Shown here in pieces: positions 34,444 to 42,842 of a stretch of DNA of 64,000 nucleotides. The DNA comes from JAHBNG01 sp039028975 (GTDB lineage Bacteria; Chloroflexota; Anaerolineae; Caldilineales; Caldilineaceae). The DNA lies in contig JBCCHB010000012.1 of the NCBI GenBank assembly GCA_039028975.1, forward strand, positions 89,754-153,753, read 5' to 3'. The notes under the pieces were generated by a model. The model worked only from the letters and a program-made list of their open reading frames with translations, was not told the origin of the DNA and did not search any database. The translations under genes were made by a program, and so were the position numbers. Each line of letters opens with the position of its first letter. The stretch's first letter is position 1.

Positions 34444-35787
34444 CTATTCATAATCAGCCAAGTTTGCCAAGATCTCATCAACTTTTGGAGCCATTCGCTC
34501 AAAGGCTTCTGCCGCAGTGGCGTTGCCGTTCCAAACTTCACCCAGCTCCTGCTTCCAGAGTGCATCCCACTCTGCGTACATGGGGTGGATGGGATCGTAC
34601 ATAGAGTAGAGATTTTCCTTACCGGCCAAGAATGCACCTTTATTGGAGCCTTCCAAACCTTCTGGGCTAAGGAATGCGTCTGATTCTTGGAATTCGGTGA
34701 CGACAGGTGTCATCTGTTGCAGATCAAGCAGCAGATCAACACCGAGAGAATCCGGGCCAGCCAAAAACTTGATAAATTCCCACGCTGCTTCGGGATGTTC
34801 GGATGTGGCACTGGCTGCAAAACAGCTACCATCGGCTCGGTTTACCGGAGCAGCTCCTAAGGGCAGCGGTGCAAAGTCAAAACCAAATTCAGCATTGGCC
34901 AAATAACGCGGCACACGCCAGTGACCGACGATATTCATCGCAGCCTTGCCAGCTACAAACATGTCGCTGATGTCAGCACGCTGTTCAGCAGTTGGCATGA
35001 CTCCGTGGACATTGATGAGATCGGCTAGCCATTGCACAGCGGCCACAGTACCCTCATCGCCTCCAAGGAATGCGGTTGGGTTGCGAATGTCATCATAGAG
35101 AGCATGACCTGTCTGCGACCAAACGACCATCGGCCAATAGCTGGTGAAGACTTCTACGCCAAACTGATCGGTTTGACCATCGCCGTCTTCATCAGCAGTA
35201 AGTGCTTGTGCCGTTGCCAAGAAATCGTCCCAAGTCCAGCCTGCTTCTGGGTAGGCAACACCAGCTGCATCAAAGAGGTCTTTATTGTAAAAGACAACCA
35301 GCGCTGCTGTGTCAATGGGTAGACAATATTGGCTTCCTTCTTGCTGATAGAGGGCAAGAATATTTTGGTCATACTTTCCCATATCCAGGCCATCACCAGC
35401 AATGTAATCGTCTAGCGGAAGCATAGCACCCTTGGAGGCCAGGGCATAGGCAATATGTGTAGCTGGGTAGAAGACATCCGGCGCAAGGCCACCAGCAATG
35501 GTCGTTTGCAGCTTCTGATAATATTCGCTGCTGCTGCCGATATTCTCGAATTCGACCTTAATGTTCGGGTTTTGCTCTTCAAAAGCCTCGATGACGGGCA
35601 TGGCCACGTTATCAACGCGAGTCTGATCCCAACGCATAAACCATTTGATAGTGACGACTTCATCACCGCCATTCGCTGCGCCACCGCCATCTGCTGGCGC
35701 ACCCGCAGGCACACACGCTGCGGCAACCAGCGTTAAAATGGAGGCAAGCCCTATCAAGACCAACCGACTACGTAATTTTGCAAGCAT
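34444..35787 (-). CDS. Sugar ABC transporter substrate-binding lipoprotein
   Basis: 447 residues, family 1 extracellular binding protein. Signal peptide with lipobox VAAACVP. Then Gly/Asp linker and the fold start TIKWFMRWDQTRVDNVAMPVI, IKVEFENI, GLAPDVFYPATHIAYALASKGAMLPLDD, typical of CUT1 importers. Last gene of a three-gene set transcribed permease, permease, binding protein, then a terminator. Ligand unknown; an oligosaccharide or sugar-acid polymer breakdown product is suggested by the dehydratase-like and beta-helix neighbours. Confidence 0.93.
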   Translation of the reverse strand: MLAKLRSRLVLIGLASILTLVAAACVPAGAPADGGGAANGGDEVVTIKWFMRWDQTRVDNVAMPVIEAFEEQNPNIKVEFENIGSSSEYYQKLQTTIAGGLAPDVFYPATHIAYALASKGAMLPLDDYIAGDGLDMGKYDQNILALYQQEGSQYCLPIDTAALVVFYNKDLFDAAGVAYPEAGWTWDDFLATAQALTADEDGDGQTDQFGVEVFTSYWPMVVWSQTGHALYDDIRNPTAFLGGDEGTVAAVQWLADLINVHGVMPTAEQRADISDMFVAGKAAMNIVGHWRVPRYLANAEFGFDFAPLPLGAAPVNRADGSCFAASATSEHPEAAWEFIKFLAGPDSLGVDLLLDLQQMTPVVTEFQESDAFLSPEGLEGSNKGAFLAGKENLYSMYDPIHPMYAEWDALWKQELGEVWNGNATAAEAFERMAPKVDEILANLADYE

Positions 35788-35867
35788 TGAATTTCTCCTT
35801 AAATTAAAAACCGATAGTTAAGTAAAACATATATGTACAACAAAACTGAAACGAGAAAACATGTTAA

Positions 35868-35983
35868 GGTGGCAAGGTGGCAAGTGGCAAGTGGCAAGTG
35901 GCAAGTGGCAAGTGGCAAGTGGCAAGTGGCAAGGCGGCTGAGTATACTTCGTTCCTGCAACCCTGCAACCCTGCAACCCTGCA
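35868..35983. repeat. Two adjacent short tandem arrays
   Basis: 35868-35936 is about nine copies of a 7-base unit (GGCAAGT). 35954-35983 is a 9-base unit (CCTGCAACC) repeated just over three times. Between them stands GGCTGAGTATA, identical to the right end of family-1 copy E. The second array abuts the permease stop codon. Such arrays change length by slippage. Confidence 0.9.
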
Positions 35984-36868
35984 TCATCCCTTCGAGCCAC
36001 CTGCCCCAACTAGCGCAATCCCCCCAAGAAAGTACTTCTGGGCCACGAAGAAAACGGCCAGCGGTACCAGCATGGCAACTGCTGAGGCGGCCATAAAGAG
36101 GTTCCACTCCGTAGCATACTCGCCGCGAAAGGCATTTAGCCCAATCGGAACCGTATAATTCGCATCGGATGTGAGATAGATCAGCGGGCCAAAGAAGTCG
36201 CGCCACGTCGACAGAAACTCAAAGACACCCACCACACCAAGCGCAGGCAAAGACGTGGGCAAAATAATGTTCGTAAAAATGCGGAAATATCCAGCGCCAT
36301 CAATTTTAGCCGCAGCGTCTAGCTCAAGCGGAATCGTCATGAAATATTGGCGCAGTAGAAAGATAGAAAAGGCTCCACCAAAGAAATTGGGCCAGATGAG
36401 CGGATGGAATGTGTCGAGCCAGCCCATCTCCTTAAATAGGATAAAGCGCGGAATAATCATCACATGAAATGGAATCATCATCGTGCTGAGCACGACCAAG
36501 AAGAGTACATTGCGACCGCGGAAGCGCATCCGCGCAAAGCCAAAGGCAACTATGGCTGAGCTGATCGTCTGCCCAATTGTGGCGAAAATAGAAATAAAAA
36601 GGCTATTCATATAGTAGGTGCCAAAGGGTCTTGCCCGCAAAGCAGTGGGATAATTCTCCCAGACAATTGGGTTAGGAATCCACGAGGGCGGAAACTGGAG
36701 CGTCTGCTGCTCGGTCTTAAGCGACGTGCTGATGGTCCAGAAGAAGGGCACAAGAATTATGAGGGCTCCGAGGATCAGCAGTGCATAAATAGATGCTCGG
36801 CCAAGCCAACGTGTAAACTTATCTGTTCGAATCTGTGAACGCTGTGAACGTGACGCGATTGTTGTCAT
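35984..36868 (-). CDS. Sugar ABC transporter permease (MalG type)
   Basis: 294 residues, six predicted membrane helices, starting with a basic N-terminus and helix IYALLILGALIILVPFFWTI. The EAA loop is visible as EAA-like LELDAAAKIDGAGYFRIFTNIILPTSLPA, which docks with the ATPase. Partner of the permease encoded 13 bases upstream. No ATPase gene is near, so a shared MsmX/UgpC-type ATPase encoded elsewhere is expected. Confidence 0.93.
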   Translation of the reverse strand: MTTIASRSQRSQIRTDKFTRWLGRASIYALLILGALIILVPFFWTISTSLKTEQQTLQFPPSWIPNPIVWENYPTALRARPFGTYYMNSLFISIFATIGQTISSAIVAFGFARMRFRGRNVLFLVVLSTMMIPFHVMIIPRFILFKEMGWLDTFHPLIWPNFFGGAFSIFLLRQYFMTIPLELDAAAKIDGAGYFRIFTNIILPTSLPALGVVGVFEFLSTWRDFFGPLIYLTSDANYTVPIGLNAFRGEYATEWNLFMAASAVAMLVPLAVFFVAQKYFLGGIALVGAGGSKG

Positions 36869-36881
36869 CTTTCTTTATCCC

Positions 36882-37844
36882 TTAATTTCCTTCTAGCAAT
36901 TCACCGTCGTAATAGACCCATGCTTTTGACGAACGGAAGACGAGCAACGTTAGTAAAACGATTAGCAAGGTTACCACGACAGCCATCGAAGAGGCATAGC
37001 CCATGTTGAAGCGCTGGAATCCATGCTGAAATAGATAGTAAGAGAAGAAGAGCGAGGCATTACGAGGGCCACCTTCGGTCATCACGTAGGCTTGCGTAAA
37101 GAGCTGAAAGGTGTCAATCATGCCCGTGATCAGGTTGAAAAAGATAACGGGAGAGAGCATGGGAATGGTGATTGAAAAGAACTTTCGCCAAGCACCAGCC
37201 CCGTCAACATTAGCGGCATCGTAGAGATCCTGAGCAATGCTCTGCAAACCTGAGAGATAGATAAGCATGTTACGCCCCAATGCTGCCCAAACGGCCATCA
37301 CCATCAGCGAAGGCAACACCCATGTTGTCGATTGAAGCCACGCCGGCCCCTGAATGCCAAAGAAATCCCAAAGAATACCGTTCAGGACGCCATAACGCGG
37401 GTTGTAAATCCACATCCACAAGAGCGAAATTGCGACTGGTGGCAATACCACCGGCATATAGTAAAGAATGCGCCAAAAACCCAAAAACTTAACTTTCTGA
37501 TTGAGCAGCATCGCCGTTAATAGTCCAGCGACAATGCCTAGCGGCACACGCCCTAGTCCATAAACAACTGTGACTTTAATCGATTGCCAGAAGAGATCAT
37601 CACTGAAGAGTTTTACATAATTCTCCGCATTGATAAAGCGCGGTGAACGGATTAAATCCCACTTGTAAAAGCTGAGGACGACCGTTGCCAGCATTGGCCC
37701 TAAGCTGAAGATGAGAAATCCAATGACCCAAATTGAGACGCAAAGATAACCTGCCAAGCTCTCCTGCTGATACATATTTAATCGGGGCAGTGAAAAGATG
37801 CCCCGCCGTTCTGGCTGTTTGGGTGTGGCGGCTAATTGAGCCAT
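36882..37844 (-). CDS. Sugar ABC transporter permease (MalF type)
   Basis: 320 residues with six predicted helices; start supported by AGGAG about 14 bases before ATG. N-terminal helix YLCVSIWVIGFLIFSLGPML. The EAA-type loop is DLYDAANVDGAGAWRKFFSITIPMLSPV. First gene of the importer operon, downstream of lacI and family-1 copy B. Confidence 0.93.
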   Translation of the reverse strand: MAQLAATPKQPERRGIFSLPRLNMYQQESLAGYLCVSIWVIGFLIFSLGPMLATVVLSFYKWDLIRSPRFINAENYVKLFSDDLFWQSIKVTVVYGLGRVPLGIVAGLLTAMLLNQKVKFLGFWRILYYMPVVLPPVAISLLWMWIYNPRYGVLNGILWDFFGIQGPAWLQSTTWVLPSLMVMAVWAALGRNMLIYLSGLQSIAQDLYDAANVDGAGAWRKFFSITIPMLSPVIFFNLITGMIDTFQLFTQAYVMTEGGPRNASLFFSYYLFQHGFQRFNMGYASSMAVVVTLLIVLLTLLVFRSSKAWVYYDGELLEGN

Positions 37845-37974
37845 GATAGTTCTGCACTCCTGTCGTGCAATGAATGCTGTCTATACGATAAGTTTTAGCC
37901 TCATTACTGTCATGCAGGGGGAGCCCGAGGCATCCGAAGAATTTGTGTTCTGCGTAACTGGGAGCGTTATGTGT

Positions 37975-38002
37975 ACAATTATGCTGCTTACACAATTATG
38001 CT
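37975..38002. repeat. Direct repeat upstream of the ABC operon
   Basis: ACAATTATGCT occurs at 37975-37985 and 37992-38002, 17 bases apart, about 130-160 bases before the first permease start. On the minus strand each gives a -10-like CATAAT. It could be promoter or operator sequence, but I cannot place a good -35 box. Confidence 0.4.
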
Positions 38003-38085
38003 ATACTGCGGTCGTTTTGAAAACAGGAGTTTTCCGATGCTCTACCAGAGTGACCAAACTCCTGTTTTCAAACGGAGCTGAGTAT
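38002..38085. repeat. Family-1 hairpin repeat, copy B
   Basis: The best copy: TATACTGCGGTCGTTTTGAA at the left and TTTTCAAACGGAGCTGAGTAT at the right. Arms CGTTTTGAAAACAGGAGTTT and AAACTCCTGTTTTCAAACG are nearly perfect complements. It overlaps the lacI 3' end (stop at 38068-38070), so the repeat provides the last codons and stop. Confidence 0.88.
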
Positions 38086-39123
38086 GGATGTAGATGCTCG
38101 CTCAATTAATTTAGGCGGGAGAGTCCGATGGCCAATCGACTTACCAGCGTTCCCCTGCACTTTGGCCAATAGTTGCTTGACTGCAAATCGAGCAATCTCT
38201 TCAACTGGCTGCTGAATAGTGGTCAGTGGCGGATCTACGATTGCCGCCAAAGCAATATCGTCAAAGCCTATAATGGAGAGTTCATCAGGCAACCGTAGCC
38301 CTAAATCACGAGCACCGGCATAAGTACCAAACGCAATCATATCGTTAATCGCAAAAAACGCCGTGGGTGGGTCCGGCTGCCGCAACAGTTCATGTGCACC
38401 GCGTCGCCCCATTTGCATGGTCTCCGAATCACCAAAGTCAATATCGGACTCTCCTTGCCAAATAAGCGATTCGTCATATTGGATTCCCGCCACGTGCAAA
38501 GCTTGCCGATACCCATCAAAGCGATCCTGACGATTGATTGTCCGGATTGAGCCAGAGACAAAACCGATTCGCCTATGCCCCAGCTCAGCCAGATGGCTTA
38601 CGGCTAGATAGGCCCCCGCGACGTTATCTACGCCAACACTGTCAATCACATATTGATCTGTCTGCTGAATAGGACGCTCAAAAGCAACTAGGTGCAACCC
38701 AAGATTGAATAATTCGGTGAGATGCCGATAATCTTCAGGGGATGACCCCAAAATAATACCGCGCACACCATAGCCCCAAAGCTCTTCAGCGTAACTTTGC
38801 TCTCGGGCCGGATCGCGCCCACTATTACCAAGAAGGACTCGATACCCGCTCTCTAATGCGGCATCTTCAACATGGCGAGCGAAGATACCAAAAAAGGGAT
38901 TGGCAACTGATGGCACGATCAGGCCAATAAGCGGCGCAGAGCCAGTCTTTAGCCCCCGGGCTGCCAGATTGGGACGGTATCCAAGTTGGGCTATGGCCTT
39001 TTGAATACGATCCTTTGTACTTGGCCTCATGCGCTCAGCCCGACCGTTGAGTAGGTTAGAGACCGTACTCGGTGAAACCTTAGCTAGGCGAGCAACATCC
39101 AATATTGTGGCTTTTTCTGCCAT
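38068..39123 (-). CDS. LacI family transcriptional regulator
   Basis: 351 residues. The N-terminal helix-turn-helix and hinge are clear: ATILDVARLAKVSPSTVSNLLNG and RPNLAARGLKTG. The periplasmic-binding-protein-like effector domain follows (LIGLIVPSVANPFFGIFARHVE, GLRLPDELSIIGFDDIALAAIVDPPLTTIQQP). Probably senses a sugar and controls the ABC importer just downstream and perhaps the dehydratase gene divergent from it. Two operator-like AACGTT repeats overlap its own promoter. The last six codons and stop (SILSSV) come from family-1 copy B, a recent-looking C-terminal replacement. Confidence 0.94.
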   Translation of the reverse strand: MAEKATILDVARLAKVSPSTVSNLLNGRAERMRPSTKDRIQKAIAQLGYRPNLAARGLKTGSAPLIGLIVPSVANPFFGIFARHVEDAALESGYRVLLGNSGRDPAREQSYAEELWGYGVRGIILGSSPEDYRHLTELFNLGLHLVAFERPIQQTDQYVIDSVGVDNVAGAYLAVSHLAELGHRRIGFVSGSIRTINRQDRFDGYRQALHVAGIQYDESLIWQGESDIDFGDSETMQMGRRGAHELLRQPDPPTAFFAINDMIAFGTYAGARDLGLRLPDELSIIGFDDIALAAIVDPPLTTIQQPVEEIARFAVKQLLAKVQGNAGKSIGHRTLPPKLIERASTSILSSV

Positions 39124-39184
39124 AGTTACGAAAGAAACAGTTTGTTGGGTCTTGGGGAAGCACCCATGTGGGAAAATTCAGTGC

Positions 39185-39232
39185 AACGTTTTACTAGAAC
39201 GTTATACTAACACGAACTTTGCTGTATGTCAA
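39185..39232 (-). promoter_or_regulatory. lacI promoter with tandem operator-like repeat
   Basis: Minus strand TTGACA (39232-39227), 17-base spacer, TAGTAT (39209-39204). A 13-bp tandem repeat AACGTTnTACTAn (39185-39197, 39198-39210) overlaps the -10 box and start site. Its AAAACGTT core with central CG is typical of LacI-family operators. Confidence 0.6.
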
Positions 39233-39563
39233 CTGGGAAATTGGCTTTTACACGTAGTGCAAGCCAGTAACTTGCTCGCACTTTCGGGTTGTAATGCGAG
39301 ATCATCTCCAACCGTGTCATTTCGACGAGGGACGAGGAGAAATCTGTTGTTGGCAATACCTAGATCTCTTGGCGCCCTCGAGATGACAGCCGTCATGCCA
39401 TGAGCGCTGTAAATTATCACGTTTCCACCCATTTTCGTCTGATTGGCAAAATGTGATATCGTTGTCCCAATCCCAGCCTTCTCTTCCTCAATGGCGATTA
39501 GGACAAGAGACGAAGAGCATTAAGTGGTGGGTGTATACAAAACCAACCAAAGGAGCGACTGTT
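39233..39563. other. lacI-dehydratase divergent intergenic region
   Basis: No gene. Contains the lacI promoter at its left edge, a palindromic dispersed repeat (39315-39387) and the leader of the enolase-superfamily gene, whose GTG is preceded by AAAGGAGCGACT. Confidence 0.6.
39315..39387. repeat. Palindromic repeat with GTCATTTCGA ends
   Basis: Ends GTCATTTCGA (39315-39324) and TCGAGATGAC (39378-39387) are near-perfect inverted repeats; inside, GAGGAGAAATCT and AGATCTCTTGG also pair partly. This GTCATTTCGA...GAAATCT style is a common noncoding repeat type in environmental bacterial genomes. Confidence 0.6.
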
Positions 39564-40742
39564 GTGAAAATAAAAGAAATCCGTGCTGTGGCTGTTGATC
39601 TTACACCTCAACAAAAAACTGAGCCTCGTGTCCCTAAGCTGGATACAGATGGATTCATCAGCCCCATGGCGCGCTATCCAGAGTTCAATCGGGCAAGTTG
39701 GAATAACGATTGGACGCGCGCTGCCTGTGTCGTCACAGCAGAGGACGGCACCTGGGGACTTGGCCTTACCAACCACAGCGGCCCTGTATTGAGCTTGATT
39801 AATGACCACTTTGCTCCGTTACTAACTGGCCAGAACTGCATGGCGACCGAAAAGGCGTGGGATCTAATGCGCCGAGCATCTGCACCCTACCACACAGCGG
39901 GGCTCGCCAGTTACGCCATCAGTGCCGTCGATAACGCCCTGTGGGATTTGAAAGGGAAGATCCTAAAACGCCCCGTCTACGAACTTCTTGGTGGGCCACA
40001 GAAAGAGAAGATCTTTTGCTATGCCAGCAACACAGATATTTCCTATGGCACGGAGAATAGCATCGATTGGTTTTTAGAGTTAGGGTTTAAAGCCGTCAAA
40101 TTGTTCGCCCGCTATGGTCCAGAGTCCGGTATTGAGGGAATCCGTAAAACTGAGGAGCTGGTGGCCCGCACCCGCGAGCAGATTGGCGACGACGTGGAGC
40201 TAATGCTCGATGCATGGATGTCGTTCAATGTGGAGTATGTTGTGCGCTTGGTCGAGGCGTTGAAGCCTTACCGCTTGAAGTGGCTTGAGGACTACTTACT
40301 GCCTGAAGATATGGACAGCTACTTCAAAGTGCGTCAGCGCATACCTGGACAAATTTTGGCCACAGGTGAGCATTGGTACACCATTCACCCCTTCGCGTTA
40401 GCCGCAGGCCAGGGTCTTGTAGATATCCTCCAGCCAGATGTAGCTTGGGTTGGGGGCGTCACCTCACTGGTGAGAATCTGCCATATCGCTGAAGCCCACG
40501 GATTGACCGTCATCTGCCATGCGGGCATGAACTATCCATACGGTCAGCATATCTCGTACGCCATGCCTGTTATCCAATGGGGAGAGCGTTCAGAAGGCGT
40601 TTCACCACCAGGGGTTCCGCTCGAAGAGCGAGTTGTCTTGCCCGGAACACCCGTAATCAAAGATGGCTACCTGATCCCCAGTGACGCACCTGGATTTGGG
40701 ATTGAGGTAACCAAGGAGTGGCTCGAGAGCAAAGCCGTTTAG
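39564..40742 (+). CDS. Enolase-superfamily dehydratase (mandelate racemase group)
   Basis: 392 residues from GTG 39564, chosen for the AAGGAG site; a longer frame to 39453 lacks homology-like sequence. Resembles L-rhamnonate dehydratase-type sugar-acid dehydratases. N-terminal capping domain, then a barrel with LMLDAWMSF (metal Asp), WLEDYLLPED (metal Glu), LATGEHWYT (third Glu) and LQPDVAWVGG (Asp paired with base). The general base His is probably in ICHAGMNYPYGQH. Expected to remove water from an aldonate to give a 2-keto-3-deoxy acid. Position next to lacI and an importer suggests sugar-acid catabolism. Confidence 0.9.
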   Translation: MKIKEIRAVAVDLTPQQKTEPRVPKLDTDGFISPMARYPEFNRASWNNDWTRAACVVTAEDGTWGLGLTNHSGPVLSLINDHFAPLLTGQNCMATEKAWDLMRRASAPYHTAGLASYAISAVDNALWDLKGKILKRPVYELLGGPQKEKIFCYASNTDISYGTENSIDWFLELGFKAVKLFARYGPESGIEGIRKTEELVARTREQIGDDVELMLDAWMSFNVEYVVRLVEALKPYRLKWLEDYLLPEDMDSYFKVRQRIPGQILATGEHWYTIHPFALAAGQGLVDILQPDVAWVGGVTSLVRICHIAEAHGLTVICHAGMNYPYGQHISYAMPVIQWGERSEGVSPPGVPLEERVVLPGTPVIKDGYLIPSDAPGFGIEVTKEWLESKAV

Positions 40743-40823
40743 AAGGCTTGCAATTGTAAGGTGCACTCAGATCCGTTTGAAGACAACCGCGTTACAATTC
40801 CCTTTTTCCAACAACCAACTAAT

Positions 40824-42260
40824 ATGACATCAAAACGTCTCAAAATCAACGCCAAGATGGTTGTCGCCTATCAAGCAGGCGAACATCGCATCCTCCACGA
40901 TGGGTCTGTCGTAGTGGAAGGCAACAAAATCATTCACGTCGGCAAAACCTTTGACGGTGAAGTCGATGAGGAAATCGACGCGACGAATCGGATTATCACC
41001 CCAGGATTTATCAATACCCACGCCCATCTAGCCGGTTCGCCCCTGGATAAATCTTTTATCGAGGATATTGGCAGCCGCCAATTTTATCTTTCTGGCCTGC
41101 CTATTATGCTTGCCGCCCGCGCAGGTGCCATGGGGGCAGCCGAACGAGAAGCCTGTATCGACTATTCAATGGTGGAGTTGATTCGCACCGGCACGACGAC
41201 CATCATGGAGATGGGTAGCATGGGTGACTATGTGGCCGATGCTGTTGAACGGTCGGGCTTGCGCGCCTATATTGCCGATATGTATGCCTCTGCCCGTTGG
41301 AACGCCAAGGATGGAAAGCAGGTTGGGTATGATTGGAATGAAGCAGCGGGCATTGAGGGCTTTCACAATGCCGTTAAGCTGATTGAACGAATTGATGGTC
41401 GCGCCAATGGTCGCATCAAGGGCTTTATCAGTCCAGCCCAGATAGACAATTGCACAGAGGAATTGCTGCGGCTAAGCCGTCAAGCATCAGATGCGATGGG
41501 TGTCCCGCTGGCTCTGCACACCAGCCAAGCAGCCTTTGAGTTTCAAGAAATCGTCCGACGCTATGCCATGACGCCGGTTGAATGGCTACAGTCCATCGAC
41601 TTCTTGAGCGATTGGTGTATTCTGGGGCATGTCATCTATACGGCAGGCAACAGTTGGGTCAATTTTGCAGGTGACGATCTTTCTATTCTGGTTGAGCACG
41701 GAGCATCGGTGGCCCACGCTACCTGGGTCTTTAACCGCCGAGGTATCGCTATGGAGTCGTTTCCTGCATACTTGGAAACAGGCGTCAACGTCTGCTTGGG
41801 AACTGATACGTCACCTCAGTCTATGATTGAAGCCCTGCGGTGGGCTGCCGTGGTGGGCAAAATCATGATTCGCCAGACTGAGAAATCGACGGCCGCTGAT
41901 GTCTTCAATGCGGCCACCCTCAATGCGGCCAAGATGCTCCATCGCAACGATTTGGGGCGCGTTTCCCCTGGTGCTAAAGCCGATCTACTCTTCTGGGATG
42001 CGACATCTCTGTTCATGGTTCCCCTGCGCGACCCCATCAAGAATATCGTCTATAATGCGGCAGCCGAAGATTTGAAGGATGTCATGATTGATGCGGAATG
42101 GGTTATGCGCGACCGACGGGTACTCCATCTCGATGAGCAGGCAGCTAGCCAGAAGTTGCAGGAGGCTGGGGAACGCGTCTGGGCGGGGATCAATCCCGAG
42201 GTGGCTAGTCACGTGGATGAACTATCCCCGCAGACGTTTGCCCAGTTTGAGGGAGGGTAG
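40824..42260 (+). CDS. Amidohydrolase family protein (chlorohydrolase/deaminase-like)
   Basis: 478 residues from ATG 40824; a GTG at 40761 would add 21 unconvincing residues. Metal-dependent hydrolase of the AtzB/TrzN/SAH-deaminase group: a small beta-sandwich (VVVEGNKIIHVGK, ITPGFINTHAHLAG), barrel His ligands in THAH, LHTSQAAF and LGHVIY, and the Asp in LGTDTSPQSM. A C-terminal GRVSPGAKADLLFWD strand is family-typical. Substrate is not readable. Follows the dehydratase gene closely on the same strand (82 bases), so cotranscription is likely, yet the chemistry does not obviously match sugar-acid breakdown. Confidence 0.88.
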   Translation: MTSKRLKINAKMVVAYQAGEHRILHDGSVVVEGNKIIHVGKTFDGEVDEEIDATNRIITPGFINTHAHLAGSPLDKSFIEDIGSRQFYLSGLPIMLAARAGAMGAAEREACIDYSMVELIRTGTTTIMEMGSMGDYVADAVERSGLRAYIADMYASARWNAKDGKQVGYDWNEAAGIEGFHNAVKLIERIDGRANGRIKGFISPAQIDNCTEELLRLSRQASDAMGVPLALHTSQAAFEFQEIVRRYAMTPVEWLQSIDFLSDWCILGHVIYTAGNSWVNFAGDDLSILVEHGASVAHATWVFNRRGIAMESFPAYLETGVNVCLGTDTSPQSMIEALRWAAVVGKIMIRQTEKSTAADVFNAATLNAAKMLHRNDLGRVSPGAKADLLFWDATSLFMVPLRDPIKNIVYNAAAEDLKDVMIDAEWVMRDRRVLHLDEQAASQKLQEAGERVWAGINPEVASHVDELSPQTFAQFEGG

Positions 42261-42842
42261 ATAACTTTCATAGCGCTCTATGATTTGGCCGATATGGAAG
42301 ATCCTGCCCATGCCAACGTCGATACCCTATACCAGCGTGCGCAAGAGCCGAATCCCCTCTTTGCGTTCGTCACAGACGCAGAAGAATCTAAAAACGGTGC
42401 TGCAAACCGCCAGTAGCCCCCGATTAGCTGCTGAGTCCAAGGCGTTTGACCTCACCCGATCATAGCTAAACTTTTGGGATCATCAAATCCAGCTTTACGC
42501 GAGCCTCGTCGAATGTTCACCTGCGCCTGACGCGAAGCGGAACTGGCAAGCGGCCAAGGGTACGTATCAGCAAGTTAAGCGTTGGGCCTAAGCCGTTTCT
42601 GGCTATCTATAGTCTTTCAACGCGCCACCCATTAAAGAAGCCTGAAGCAGATGAGTATCTGCTTCAGGCTTCTTCACGAAGAAAATTCAGTCATTGTTCA
42701 TTGTTTCGTCTACGAAGCATAGGCATCTTGTCAGTGCCGTTCGCAGACAGAAATTTCCGCACTACATTTTGGGTGAAACAATGAACGTTGAAAAGCTTAT
42801 AAGGTATAGTGATCTATCTGTCCCTTGTTAAGCTAGTTTGAA
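42261..42842. other. Intergenic region with possible gene remnant
   Basis: 42271-42417 reads in one frame as coding-like sequence (FIALYDLADMEDPAHANVD...) without a start, then stops. It may be a decayed gene end, though I recognise no family. A long hairpin at 42637-42672 follows. Nothing else seen. Confidence 0.4.
42637..42672. terminator. Bidirectional terminator-like hairpin
   Basis: GAAGCCTGAAGCAGAT and ATCTGCTTCAGGCTTC are exact 16-bp complements around GAGT. Short T-rich tails occur on both strands. It lies between the convergent amidohydrolase and cytochrome genes. Confidence 0.75.

Noticed and set aside
35868..35983. CRISPR-like array
   Set aside because: Units are 7 and 9 bases and contiguous, with no spacers.
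35799..36206. ORFs on both strands around the 7-base tandem array
   Set aside because: A 7-base unit without stops opens several frames at once; the translations are simple repeats such as LATCHLP and KWQVASG.
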